Below are positions 17,801 through 25,780 of a stretch of DNA of 64,000 nucleotides, piece by piece. The stretch comes from Pedobacter terrae (GTDB taxonomy: Bacteria > Bacteroidota > Bacteroidia > Sphingobacteriales > Sphingobacteriaceae). The position numbers and the translations under genes were made by a program. Under the pieces are notes generated by a model. The model made no database searches. It was not told the origin of the DNA and worked only from the letters and a program-made list of their open reading frames with translations. The stretch's first letter is position 1, and each line of letters starts with the position of its first letter. The DNA lies in assembly GCF_900100705.1 (NCBI RefSeq), contig NZ_FNCH01000015.1, positions 55,306 to 119,305 on the forward strand, read 5' to 3'.

Positions 17801-18035
17801 TATTTTTTTCGGTCCTTGCAACTTGCTGGTTCATTTTAGGGCGCTTTAAGAACCGATGGATGTTGTGGGTTACGCCCCATTCTACAGCATCGTAAAAGGA
17901 AGTCTTTCCAAAGCCATTAGGGGCATAAATGGAAACAAAGTCAGCAATTTCATTACCTTTAGTGAAATCAAAGGTGCCTTCTTCGGCTAAATTATAGGCC
18001 CGAAAAGCCTGAATCTCAACTTTTTTGAATTTCAT
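14871..18035 (-). CDS. SMC/Rad50-like ATPase, LmuB-type
   Basis: A 1054-residue ABC-type ATPase with the Rad50/SMC plan. The N-terminal head has Walker A (APNGFGKTSFYDAV, about residues 38-50). Two long coiled coils flank a zinc hook (SSCPLCNQNY, Cys near 530 and 533). The C-terminal head has the signature-like FSTAQLNILSLSIFLAKAL, Walker B/D-loop (IFIDDPIQAMDS, about residue 980) and the switch histidine in ILSTHD. In Lamassu (ABC-3C) systems this subunit binds DNA and holds the effector in check until it senses phage DNA ends or structures. Its start overlaps the upstream gene by 20 bp. Confidence 0.88.
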   Translation of the reverse strand: MKFKKVEIQAFRAYNLAEEGTFDFTKGNEIADFVSIYAPNGFGKTSFYDAVEWGVTHNIHRFLKRPKMNQQVARTEKNINSAEHTHILRNKFSDENLPAFVNLYTTTSDDPITKQLKKPRKGQPDYKFDEGETVRGYFQEVILSQEWIDSFLKEDDGASRYKTFIKYFGDKELDQYYKCLVNLLKTNEDTIKDLKDQLKGFQLDLAFDGDQQVMTAVNQIITKLKEKEQSLNYLDTNFDEKESVVLGSIITSRIHELNQKIIQSQRLIELIDVVISGNESIDSLQIYQENQLEELDIKRAINEAEISLDDFSKLSKSENQLAAFAKRKEDLRTLQTYYESLVSHFPRYETIVFKINDNIVNQNKKSSEIRDLNNAKINAENNLIRLNNDIEKNLGDISVTTSTLSRIPSIDEEVNKFTLRLTSLNALLINRETDLSDKARALVDYRNTLASIDNVILQVEQNSAVTGLVSSLEKFVSEIRELEKIRLKGLEFRQSFQVRTAALEHQKELQSDIAELLRKGLTIVTESKTSSCPLCNQNYTDFIELTNRISSNDSLDAGLKMALSEQAESEGQQRVNDLAESTQKEKLLSSLRAERQSAWELLANAIAQENELKNQIAADKAELDTLITRIDELNSQLLNQSAKNYAATLESQLQNLQNQRNAYLVELSQLQGNLEVAEKNVITANSELKKLQEERTALLDDASYTSILEYLNLRSVNIDSSVTLAEIQQLLNQAIEDLRKSLEDEQQQRVISNNLKIQTSAFSVEALTSKITANKDRLSQLRQRISVYEEFLKNEFNFSTEGQTFNSITEFTVRVREAQRKAISESEIVISFFELLSKLKEEVIPYLRYQKAKSDEKTIKARIKFLNTILKTTLEAERDLVIAHIDKQINSFFFEDIINALYRKIDPHPDYKEIIFKCDFTDNNPQLNVCVTDEKKVTLQIPNLYFSTAQLNILSLSIFLAKALHAIDLDNKTPLECIFIDDPIQAMDSINILSTIDLLRSITVNFGRQIILSTHDANFHNLLMKKIPHKLFNSKFMELETFGKVKQTEEFDAV

Positions 18036-18582
18036 CTTTGATTTTCTGTTCTAATAGTTCTAATACTGCACTGGATTTCACAACACCTTTTTTATCTTCA
18101 ATAATACCGGATTGCTCTATAACTTGCCATAAAAGCGGATTTCTCTCGAATTCGGTTTTTTGTGCATCTGATCGCTTTTCAGGGGGTAATAATTTTAAAT
18201 TTTTGTTAGTAATATGTTCTTCAACTATTGAAGTAATAAATTCATCGTTGATTTCCCGATCATAAGTTAACAGTATTTTTCTACTGGATACTGTATCATT
18301 CTCAATCCTATATTTCAAATGCTTATCTGCATTTGAGTCCGTGATGTAGAATAAATAAAGGTTCCATATCTCAAATTCGTCTGGCAATTGACTTTGATAA
18401 TAAACGGCAATACTATTGGACAAATTTTCCCAGTCTTTGGTCAATGCCGCTTCAGAAGGGAATTTTACAAAAAAGGTATGGATGTTTGATATATACTTCT
18501 CTATGTGAATAGTTAACTTTATAGAGGGGTAAAGTTCCTCTAAAATTTTTTTAATTCTGATTTCTAGTGATATATTGCTCAT
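18016..18582 (-). CDS. Small middle component of the Lamassu/ABC-3C operon (LmuC-like)
   Basis: The 188-residue soluble protein overlaps the protease gene by 32 bp and the ATPase gene by 20 bp, so the three are translationally coupled. A region about 95-130 (EIWNLYLFYITDSNADKHLK, YRIENDTVSSRKIL) matches my memory of the ABC-3C middle-component-1 family, which bridges ATPase and effector. The C-terminal 50 residues (RNPLLWQVIEQSG...SSAVLELLEQKIKDEI) are helical. No catalytic residues are evident. The name rests partly on context. Confidence 0.7.
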   Translation of the reverse strand: MSNISLEIRIKKILEELYPSIKLTIHIEKYISNIHTFFVKFPSEAALTKDWENLSNSIAVYYQSQLPDEFEIWNLYLFYITDSNADKHLKYRIENDTVSSRKILLTYDREINDEFITSIVEEHITNKNLKLLPPEKRSDAQKTEFERNPLLWQVIEQSGIIEDKKGVVKSSAVLELLEQKIKDEIQKS

Positions 18583-19894
18583 ATTCTCCCTGTAGTTTAA
18601 TAATTAATTCTTGTTCATCGAATATGTTGCTGTATTCAGCAATCTTATCGGTAATACATTTCTTTTTAAAAGAATCAAGATGAACAAAACGATAATGATC
18701 GAAAGGAAAGTTAATACCATTGTCTGTTTGCATCAATTTTTTGTTAGTTACCCTCAGTAGATTTGGTATTCTCTTGGCCTCAATTTCATAAAGTCCATCT
18801 AAAGGGCTACTATTTGTACCAATCACAACTACACCCCCGGATGGTAGCCCATGATAATCGGCTTGGATCATCTTTTGAACTTCGACAGTCCAATCGTCCT
18901 TAGTGTCAGAATACAATAGCCTAAATGAGTTAAAAAGCTGTTTTAAATCAGCCTCTTCTACATCAGTATATTCCATAATGTTAACTATAGTTAAAAATTC
19001 GAGCCAAGCGATCCAAATATTTCTACCGTTAAGGACGTTGGGATTTGCTTGATCAAGAAGTAATCTCTTATTGAAGTAACGACGGATGTGATGAGGTGCT
19101 GTTCCACTATTAATAATCTTTTCAGTTTCTGCTTTTAGAAAATTACGGGTATAAGCTATATTTTCTTCATTGAATAAATTTACTCTTAAAAGGAAAGTAG
19201 CATCCTGAATAAAAGAGAAACAGCCTAAATGAGCAGGATCGAGTGAAGTGAGTTGTTCGGGGTATAAGGCCACAAGTGAATCAAAAGATGACATAGGTGA
19301 AAATTCAATTTTTCCCAATTGCTCGTCCATTGCACCTATCATTTGACTTTGGATACCTGCCAACAAGAAAAATCCATCATCAAATTTCCCTAATCCTCCT
19401 CCAGAATGTCCACGAACTTCATCAAGACCCGGTCTATCGGGGATCCTCGCCTCTCTTAATGAGTTATTTCTTGGGCCTTGAATGGTAATCCCTTCATCTG
19501 TTCTATAGGCATTGTGATAGTTTGGATCGTTTTCTATATCACGACGCATTTGGGGATAACCAGCTAAAATGTAAGATTCCCGATCAACTGTAACGTCATC
19601 TGTTCGAATAACCTGACTCAATCCTTGCAGTCTATCTATCTTTAAAATGGCAACATCACGTTCTGGATGTTCAAAATAATTGATGCCTGGTTGCATGGTG
19701 TATTCCAAATCTTCTGAAATAAGCCCGCCTACACTTTCAGTAAATCGCTTTAAAAGGTGAATGGCGTTTCCTGCATTTTGTATTACATGTTTTGCGGTAA
19801 GGATATATGTTGCATTTATATCCATTGGTTGGAAAAAAAAACCTGAACCTTCATTTAATATAACCACATATGGTCTAATCTCATCAAGTGTCAT
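18551..19894 (-). CDS. Trypsin-like serine protease effector with C-terminal domain
   Basis: A 447-residue cytoplasmic protein without a signal peptide. Residues about 1-200 are a chymotrypsin-fold protease with all three catalytic positions: His in ILTAKHVIQ, Asp in RDVAILKID, and Ser in RGHSGGGLGKF. The C-terminal 250 residues are a mostly helical domain that I infer contacts the small middle component. In Lamassu variants the effector at this position kills or arrests the infected cell. Here the protease follows the MBL gene by three bases and overlaps the next gene. The cleavage target is unknown. Confidence 0.85.
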   Translation of the reverse strand: MTLDEIRPYVVILNEGSGFFFQPMDINATYILTAKHVIQNAGNAIHLLKRFTESVGGLISEDLEYTMQPGINYFEHPERDVAILKIDRLQGLSQVIRTDDVTVDRESYILAGYPQMRRDIENDPNYHNAYRTDEGITIQGPRNNSLREARIPDRPGLDEVRGHSGGGLGKFDDGFFLLAGIQSQMIGAMDEQLGKIEFSPMSSFDSLVALYPEQLTSLDPAHLGCFSFIQDATFLLRVNLFNEENIAYTRNFLKAETEKIINSGTAPHHIRRYFNKRLLLDQANPNVLNGRNIWIAWLEFLTIVNIMEYTDVEEADLKQLFNSFRLLYSDTKDDWTVEVQKMIQADYHGLPSGGVVVIGTNSSPLDGLYEIEAKRIPNLLRVTNKKLMQTDNGINFPFDHYRFVHLDSFKKKCITDKIAEYSNIFDEQELIIKLQGEYEQYITRNQN

Positions 19895-19897
19895 ACA

Positions 19898-20986
19898 CTA
19901 ATATTTAAATGAATTTTCAATTGGCAAGGCTTTGAACTTTGAGAAATCAGCATGATCCTGTTTGGTGAAAATTCTGTCGATAAGTTCACCGTAATTAAAA
20001 TGAATTGTACATTCAGGATGGCAATCAATCAGACGCCCCAAAAGTTGCTTGTGTGGATGATTATCCTGTTTACTATTTGTACTGATAATAAAGTTTTCCG
20101 ATTTGATGGATTTGAAAACAGCGGCACTGGTATTAGACTGGGCACCGTGATGAGAGATTTTAACTAATTTAACTGGCAAAGGATTATCAGAATCAAAGCC
20201 AAATGTTTTTAAAGAAGTTTTAATCACTGAAGGAAAGGAATCTCCAAGAAAAAGAAAATCATTACCATTATTAGACAAAATGAACGCCAATGAACTGCCA
20301 TTTGGCACCGCATCATCTTCTTTAAAACTTTCATCAGTTATTTTTAGGTTATTTACCTGATGATCTTTTAATGATATTTGGTGATCATTGACTTTGCTAG
20401 TTAGCGAATCTGGCCGTTCAGTCTTCCATTTTTCAAGCAAATCTGTAAGTCTTTCTTTGTCCGGAGAAAGGAATTTAAAGTTGAGTCCGTAAAAATCCCT
20501 CACTTTGCCAGCGACAAACAGTTCTCCATTCCATAATTTATGCTCGTTTAGGTACTCCTCGAATTGAACACCTTGCCCTACACTTGTTTTTCGAGAACCA
20601 CTAATGTTCATAATAATTGGGGGTAACGATGGGAGTGTAGTTTTTAGCCAAGTCTTAATTACATTACCCGAATTGAACCATACCTCACCAATCATCTTCC
20701 AAGCATCATCAGGCTCAAACTCAATCCAGGAGATGAACCCTCCTATGTGATCCTCATCAATGTGTGTCAATATCACAAGATCAAAGATCTTTTTTTCTGA
20801 TTTTAACTTTTCAACCAAAAGTTTTAGAGGACCATCTGCTTTTTTTTTATGTTGGTTGGTATATTGAAAAGTCTGTTTCTTCCCACTATCAATCAACACA
20901 TTTTTCTCTTGGCCATTTTCATCCTGAAAGGTAATGTGTATAGCATCTCCATTATTTGCCTGAAGTACTGATATTTCCATAATCAT
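19898..20986 (-). CDS. Metallo-beta-lactamase-fold hydrolase, ComEC-like, effector of the operon
   Basis: A 362-residue MBL-fold protein and the first gene of the defence operon. It starts with a strand pattern (MEISVLQANNGDAIHITF), then NVLIDSG, the metal motif LTHIDEDHIGG, FLGDSFP as the metal-bridging aspartate and VKISHHGAQSNTSAA as the later histidine. This matches the ComEC/Rec2-type MBL group, whose members are often nucleases or phosphodiesterases. An insert lies between residues about 120 and 230. Paired with a trypsin-like protease, a small middle gene and an SMC ATPase, it fits the Lamassu hydrolase-plus-protease arrangement. Confidence 0.85.
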   Translation of the reverse strand: MIMEISVLQANNGDAIHITFQDENGQEKNVLIDSGKKQTFQYTNQHKKKADGPLKLLVEKLKSEKKIFDLVILTHIDEDHIGGFISWIEFEPDDAWKMIGEVWFNSGNVIKTWLKTTLPSLPPIIMNISGSRKTSVGQGVQFEEYLNEHKLWNGELFVAGKVRDFYGLNFKFLSPDKERLTDLLEKWKTERPDSLTSKVNDHQISLKDHQVNNLKITDESFKEDDAVPNGSSLAFILSNNGNDFLFLGDSFPSVIKTSLKTFGFDSDNPLPVKLVKISHHGAQSNTSAAVFKSIKSENFIISTNSKQDNHPHKQLLGRLIDCHPECTIHFNYGELIDRIFTKQDHADFSKFKALPIENSFKY

Positions 20987-21721
20987 ATTTTTTTATGATT
21001 ACATATTTCACTTGAGAGCGTTATATGTAATAGGTTTCTATTTGGCAGTATCAAATATAGTGCATAGGTCGTAAATTATTAACTTATGCTTAGATATTTT
21101 CAACGATAAATACAATTCTTCTGTGGAAACGCTACATTTTAAAGGAACTGGTCTTTATTAACATCAAATATTGACCAAGGTTTACACGATTTCTTGTCGT
21201 TTTCTGCTGTATCCGGGAAACGGTCTTTGATTTCGTCACCACTTTCAAATTTCATGTTTTTTTTATGCAGTGGCCAACATCAAAAAGCGATTTAAGCTTG
21301 TTTTAGATACTGCACTGGTCGCAATATATCAATATCGTTTTACAGGTACAACTGAATTTTAAGTATTGATACTAGAAATTTTTATTTCTGAAATTGCATA
21401 TGCTTATTGGAAGCATACATGTTCGTGGAAAGTATTCGTTCAGCCAGCAGTTAAATAATTCAAAATAGAATTGGTTATTATGGAAACAAAGTAATGATCT
21501 CAAACACTTCGAATAATAACGCAGGTAATAATAACTGTCTGCTAAGTAACTAGTCTCCAAGTAATTTCGATCTTTAAACGATAAAGCAGAGAAATGAGAA
21601 TTAACTAAAAAAACACGGAACGCAGTTTTTTTTAGCGATAGATTTTCAAAAACTGAGGTAACTCGGACTACCAGCGCATATTATACAATAAACTTTCATT
21701 AAAAATCAGAAAGCAAATTCA
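20987..21721. other. Intergenic stretch upstream of the defence operon
   Basis: A TAnnTTTG match on the minus strand (TATATTTG, 21,052-21,059) could start the operon transcript about 60 bases before the MBL gene. A 38-codon minus-strand ORF (21,139-21,255, MKFESGDEIKDRF) and a 62-codon ORF at 21,372-21,560 have no recognisable family and are treated as chance or debris. Nothing else is seen. Confidence 0.4.
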
Positions 21722-23767
21722 CTAATTTTCAAGGCCTAGTTCCTTGAAAAAAGCATAGTGTTTCTTTTCGCTCATTTCTATCAATTGTTGATAGGACATC
21801 ACTTCAATATGTAGATTTATGACATCATTTAATTTGTAAAGGGTTTTATATGGAGTTAGTTTGAAACCGTTGAAGGTTGTATTATGCTCTACCAAATCTT
21901 TGTGCAAATCACAAACTACGTAGCCAAACTTGGGTGTGGTTTTTTCCATGTTTATCAACTCACCATCATAGTCCCTGGCTTTGCTCTGCATCAGATCCTG
22001 AAAATATTTCATGATCTGACTATCAAGGTTTTTGTCCAAAGAAGTATCCATATCCCGCCCTGGTCTTTTAAACTCAAATATGACCATTGAATTCATCTGG
22101 CCTTCCTTTTCAGAAAAAGCCCATGGAAAATCAAATATCGCTATATCAGGTTCCTTTCGGCTATCGGAGACAAGTAATGGATTTTTCCTGATCTGCTTAT
22201 CAGAGTTTATGTAAGAATGAAATGCCAATCTTTCATCAAGAAGCCAAAGATTATGGTATTCATATGGAATCGAATCATTAGATTGTCCCATAGGAAAGAT
22301 TAGATTATGAAGGTCTTCTTCCAATTTGTATTCACCATCCTTAGAAATCTTTAACATTTTCTTCAATAACAACAAGATCGATTTCCTTTGGATCAACAGG
22401 TCGGCCAACTTATCTTTTGCAAACTGAGCCTCCTGGTCAATGAGTTTCTTGACGATCGAGGAGTACTCCTCATAATTGTCAATTTTACCCCTTTTGGTAA
22501 CTTTCTTCAGGCCATAACTAAGTTCCCTCTCCAAGACGAACTTGATCTTATGGAGAAATTCTTCAAGTTTATCATCCGAAAGGTTGGTGGGTATTCCTTT
22601 CAATAGATCTTTTCTCTGCAAAAGGGATCTATAACCAACCCTAAGTTTTTTCGGATTGAGTATATAACTTTTGATCCTATCATAGTTTATAGCCTGAATT
22701 TTCTCAAGCGTAGTCGCATATTTATTTTCTAGAATACCTTTTATTTCACCATGAATGCCAGCGATGGTTATTTCATCAATGACTATATTATCTTCCGGAG
22801 CGTTGGGGATGTTAAATGAATTTCTTACCGTGTTGACCCTTCTGTCCAGAAAAGGCGAAAGGACATAGACATCCAAGCAATAGTCATCCCCATTATCATC
22901 CTTGAAGCTATTTTCAAATCCTGGAATTATACCGCCTATATTTTCCGATCTGCCGACAACCCTGTTATTTGCGCAAAGCCTTAGCCTATGGTTTTTTGCA
23001 TCGCTCCGTCTGACAAGCAATAAAGAAAAAGGTTCACTATCTTTTATCGGATGAAACACTACGGGCTGTCCCACGAAATTAATGACAGTCTTGACGATAT
23101 CATTTAAGACTAGCTCTTCATCATTGAGATCATCCTTTAATACGATGGTCGGAATATTCTTGTTGATAAAAAAAGGCAGACAATGCTCGATTACATCTTT
23201 GGCAATCTGAAGGGTCGAAAGCGCCGTTTTGTCCTTGAACTTTGGCTTGTAGGCATTCAGACTTATTACCGTCAACGAATTTTCAGCATTCTCTAAAAGT
23301 ACTGGATTTCCATCTTTTGGCTGAACCTCGTCCAAAACGTTGAACGTAAATTCCCGATTAAATTGCTGTCCTTTATTCTTATAGATACTATTGACATGCA
23401 TGTTGTCGAAACAGGCGAGAACCGTAAAACGCCCCACCCCCTTACAGCCCCTATCCCTGTTTTTTTCAGAATAAGCGGTATTAAAAGATTTGAAATTATC
23501 GTCGTCAAAGCCAACTCCATTATCAATAATTGAAATATTATTGATAGAAACAGGAGGGATTTTTCCTGTGCTGTCCTTTAATAGTTCAGGTGAAAATAAT
23601 TCAGGCTTTTTATCCCTTTCAACCTTGATCTCGATTAGTCCTCCTCCATTGGGAAATTTTTCTGTAACGCTCAGTATCGAATTCACCACAACTTCAAATA
23701 GTGGCAATAAAAATTCGTGAGGTCTTAGATTAATCTCGTCAACCTTGCTTTTAACAGACATTTCCAT
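21722..23767 (-). CDS. GHKL ATPase fused to a PD-(D/E)XK nuclease domain
   Basis: A 681-residue cytoplasmic protein. The N-terminal 200 residues form an Hsp90/MutL-type GHKL ATPase: N-box E25-VVV-N29, G1 box IIDNGVGF (about 81-88), and G2 box CKGVGRF (about 108-114). A MutL-like second domain and a helical linker follow. The C-terminus has a nuclease-like core with PDIAIFD near 540 and MVIFEFKRPGRD near 563. Such fusions occur in restriction-like and MORC-type conflict systems, so this is a probable single-gene antiviral system. A -7 box (TAGCTTTG at 23,784-23,791) suggests its own promoter, separate from the Lamassu-like operon. Confidence 0.8.
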   Translation of the reverse strand: MEMSVKSKVDEINLRPHEFLLPLFEVVVNSILSVTEKFPNGGGLIEIKVERDKKPELFSPELLKDSTGKIPPVSINNISIIDNGVGFDDDNFKSFNTAYSEKNRDRGCKGVGRFTVLACFDNMHVNSIYKNKGQQFNREFTFNVLDEVQPKDGNPVLLENAENSLTVISLNAYKPKFKDKTALSTLQIAKDVIEHCLPFFINKNIPTIVLKDDLNDEELVLNDIVKTVINFVGQPVVFHPIKDSEPFSLLLVRRSDAKNHRLRLCANNRVVGRSENIGGIIPGFENSFKDDNGDDYCLDVYVLSPFLDRRVNTVRNSFNIPNAPEDNIVIDEITIAGIHGEIKGILENKYATTLEKIQAINYDRIKSYILNPKKLRVGYRSLLQRKDLLKGIPTNLSDDKLEEFLHKIKFVLERELSYGLKKVTKRGKIDNYEEYSSIVKKLIDQEAQFAKDKLADLLIQRKSILLLLKKMLKISKDGEYKLEEDLHNLIFPMGQSNDSIPYEYHNLWLLDERLAFHSYINSDKQIRKNPLLVSDSRKEPDIAIFDFPWAFSEKEGQMNSMVIFEFKRPGRDMDTSLDKNLDSQIMKYFQDLMQSKARDYDGELINMEKTTPKFGYVVCDLHKDLVEHNTTFNGFKLTPYKTLYKLNDVINLHIEVMSYQQLIEMSEKKHYAFFKELGLEN

Positions 23768-23783
23768 AAAGAATCCTTTTTAT

Positions 23784-23791
23784 CAAAGCTA
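23784..23791 (-). promoter_or_regulatory. -7 box of the GHKL-nuclease gene
   Basis: The minus strand reads TAGCTTTG (TAnnTTTG), 16 bases upstream of the ATG at 23,767. The -33 region shows no clear TTTG. Confidence 0.4.
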
Positions 23792-23982
23792 ACAATTTTA
23801 GTAAAACTTAACTAACGCTTTTAACGAAAATTAAAATTAGTGTTAGAAGCAATCATTTACTGTAATTTTGCATACCTATGTTCGATTAGCTCGGAATTGG
23901 ATAACCTTTATTCAGCACAAAAATTTATAAAACAATATAATAATACTGCGATTGGATAATGCTAACACCAAAGCAAATATTG

Positions 23983-24297
23983 TCAGACTAAATATTTTGC
24001 TGGGTCGATATCTTCATCTTGATTTATAATTCTAAGTCCTTTCTCAATATACTCCACAAGATCTTATTCTCTGAATAATAAATTATTTCCCCTTTTAATA
24101 GATTTGACCTCGCCCTTATGAACAATCTGGCGTAGTACATTCGGTGACTTTTTAATAAATTCCGCAGCCTCTATAGTATTCATATATCTTTCCTTGCTGG
24201 GATGGGGTGCCTGCCCTTATTAGGCTATCGCCGTTCCGACTGCATCAATGATGAGAAGCTTCAATTGTGTTTTGGTCAATAAAAGAATTTCTTGCAT
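23983..24297 (-). pseudogene. Decayed HTH/excisionase-like gene with three in-frame stops
   Basis: Read from the ATG at 24,297 this 105-codon frame aligns end to end with the intact HTH gene at 12,393-12,704: EAAEFIKKSPNVLRQIVHKG and SIKRGNNLLF are shared almost residue for residue, and the C-terminus keeps DEDIDPAKYL. It is broken by two adjacent TAA codons after codon 25 (TAA TAA) and one TAA inside the FRE-DLVEYIEKG segment. No frameshift is needed. It lies 19 bp downstream of the recombinase gene, the usual position for an excisionase. Confidence 0.85.
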
Positions 24298-24316
24298 GTT
24301 TTTATGTTGTTTTTGT

Positions 24317-25582
24317 TTAAATTGTTTCGTCTTCCAATAACCTGTTTTGCAATTGCATCAGTCGCTCTTTTTTCTCTCCAGACACATATACCTGTGTTGA
24401 TTTTATATCCTCGTGGCCGATGACATCCTTGATTGTAAAGAGAGATGCTCCTAGTTCGTGCATCATAGTCGCAAAGGTGTGCCTGGCGTAATAAGTACTA
24501 ATCTCTTGTGTAATATTAAGGGTTGCAGCGATTTGTTTGAGTGATAAGTTTACTTGTGAAATTTGCGATCTGATTTTTTTGGTGGCCGTCTCAAGGTCTG
24601 CTCGACGCGGTACAATATCAAAAATGTAAGGGTTACCTTCTTTCCTGTCCCCATGTCTATCAATAATATTCTGTATGCGCTGATTAATGAAGACCCTGAT
24701 TTGTTTATCTGGCAGCTTTGAGGATGTTTTTTGTCTAACAAAGTAGAATGCATCGCTTTTAATGTCCATCCATTTGAGCATAAAAATGTCGAAGAAGTTC
24801 ATGCCATTGGCCAGATAGGAAAAAATAAACATATCCCTTGCAAATATTTGCTTGGGGTCAGAGGTTTCGAAATTGGCAATGGCAATAATCTCTTGCTTCT
24901 CTAATGGTCTTTTGGAAATCCTTGATTTGGGTATAATATATTTGCCTTTGCCAAAAGGGCTTCTTGCTGCACGCATCAACCCAGCTTCAATCTGTCCGTT
25001 GATGATGGCTTTGACCCTTATCAAATACATGCCGATTGTGGTGACTGAGTATTTTCTTTCCTTTTTTGCCTTGTTCTTTTCGATGATATAATTCGTGTTC
25101 AAAGCCCATCGTTGAAAGGATTTTAGAAAATCTGGAGTTAAATCTCTTATCAATAGTTTTGATGACTTCTTTTCAATCTTTACGAAACGTTCTAACAGGT
25201 TTGCTGCTTGAGCATATAGGTTCGAGTTGGAGAGAAATTTTTCCTCCTTTAATCTTTTTGCCTTCGACCTCAGAAGATAGATGAGGTCATTTCTGTCTCC
25301 GGTGTCTTTGAACCGAATGGTAAAGACTTCGAAGTCGAAATACTCAAGGTCCCAGATAACTTCTTCAGCTTTTTTAAGCAATTTCTCAATTCTGATCTTG
25401 ACTTTGCGAAGCTCATCGGTAACTCTGTTACCGGTTTGTATTTTGATGAAATCACCTTCGCTAACAGCAAAGACTGTATCAAAATACTTGGTTTTTCTTT
25501 CGTGGGTAACCCTAATTTTGATTGGGTAAAGCCCTTTCTTTTTTTCACGTCGTTTGTCGTGGTAAACATTACAAGTTGCCAT
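24317..25582 (-). CDS. Tyrosine recombinase (integrase) of the element
   Basis: A 421-residue site-specific recombinase of the Bacteroidota type. The N-terminal 110 residues form an arm-binding domain (NVYHDKRREKKKGLYPIKIRVT), followed by a SAM-like core-binding domain (about 115-215) and the catalytic domain. Box II is YYARHTFATMMHELG, followed by IKDVIGHEDIKSTQVYV with the nucleophilic tyrosine. At box I the motif is LANGMNFFDIFML, where an Asn occupies the place of the first catalytic Arg; many Bacteroidota element integrases show this variation. Its start is 185 bp inside the right att core, and the stranded ahcY promoter points straight into it. Confidence 0.92.
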   Translation of the reverse strand: MATCNVYHDKRREKKKGLYPIKIRVTHERKTKYFDTVFAVSEGDFIKIQTGNRVTDELRKVKIRIEKLLKKAEEVIWDLEYFDFEVFTIRFKDTGDRNDLIYLLRSKAKRLKEEKFLSNSNLYAQAANLLERFVKIEKKSSKLLIRDLTPDFLKSFQRWALNTNYIIEKNKAKKERKYSVTTIGMYLIRVKAIINGQIEAGLMRAARSPFGKGKYIIPKSRISKRPLEKQEIIAIANFETSDPKQIFARDMFIFSYLANGMNFFDIFMLKWMDIKSDAFYFVRQKTSSKLPDKQIRVFINQRIQNIIDRHGDRKEGNPYIFDIVPRRADLETATKKIRSQISQVNLSLKQIAATLNITQEISTYYARHTFATMMHELGASLFTIKDVIGHEDIKSTQVYVSGEKKERLMQLQNRLLEDETI

Positions 25583-25634
25583 AAAATTATTAGTTTTAAG
25601 GGCTGGAAATGCTTACGAAAAGTGCTGGAAAATG

Positions 25635-25660
25635 TGCGCAAACCTTGCGCAAACATTTCC
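25635..25660. repeat. Tandem TGCGCAAAC repeats, possible recombinase arm sites
   Basis: Two direct copies of TGCGCAAAC (25,635-25,643 and 25,646-25,654), the second followed by ATTTCC. They mirror the TTTGCAAAC pair inside the left end (12,230-12,250, followed by ATTCCC). The same stretch is also an imperfect inverted repeat (GGAAAATGTGCGCAA / TTGCGCAAACATTTCC). Confidence 0.5.
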
Positions 25661-25747
25661 TGCTTTATTAAAAAAACGGTGTGGCGACACTAAACCCTAT
25701 GTGCCGAGAAATGTGTTTCTCGCGGGCGTGTCATATAGAAAAACTAC

Positions 25748-25780
25748 TTAAAAACTGCCTTCAGCGTCTACTGATGACAT
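25748..25780 (-). pseudogene. Stranded 5' end of ahcY
   Basis: The minus strand reads ATG TCA TCA GTA GAC and then six more codons to a TAA (MSSVDAEGSF). The first codons are those of ahcY and the rest is element DNA. It is the former ahcY start separated from its gene by the insertion, not a functional gene. Confidence 0.8.

Larger units (their letters stand above)
12178..25766. mobile_element. Integrated element (defence island), about 13.6 kb
   Basis: Bounded by 18-bp direct repeats at the ahcY start. Inside, from left: excisionase-like HTH gene, PD-(D/E)XK nuclease, four-gene Lamassu-like operon, GHKL-ATPase/nuclease fusion, decayed HTH gene, tyrosine recombinase. All recognisable genes run on the minus strand. 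No conjugation, relaxase, replication or phage structural gene is present, so it is either a non-autonomous integrative element moved in trans or a stripped remnant. Integration replaced the promoter of the essential-type gene ahcY. Confidence 0.8.

Noticed and set aside
21139..21255. 38-codon minus-strand ORF starting MKFESGDEIKDRF
   Set aside because: Too short and of no known family; possibly remnant DNA, not supported as a gene.
21372..21560. 62-codon minus-strand ORF
   Set aside because: Composition rich in Tyr/Cys/Asn with no family or start signal; treated as chance.
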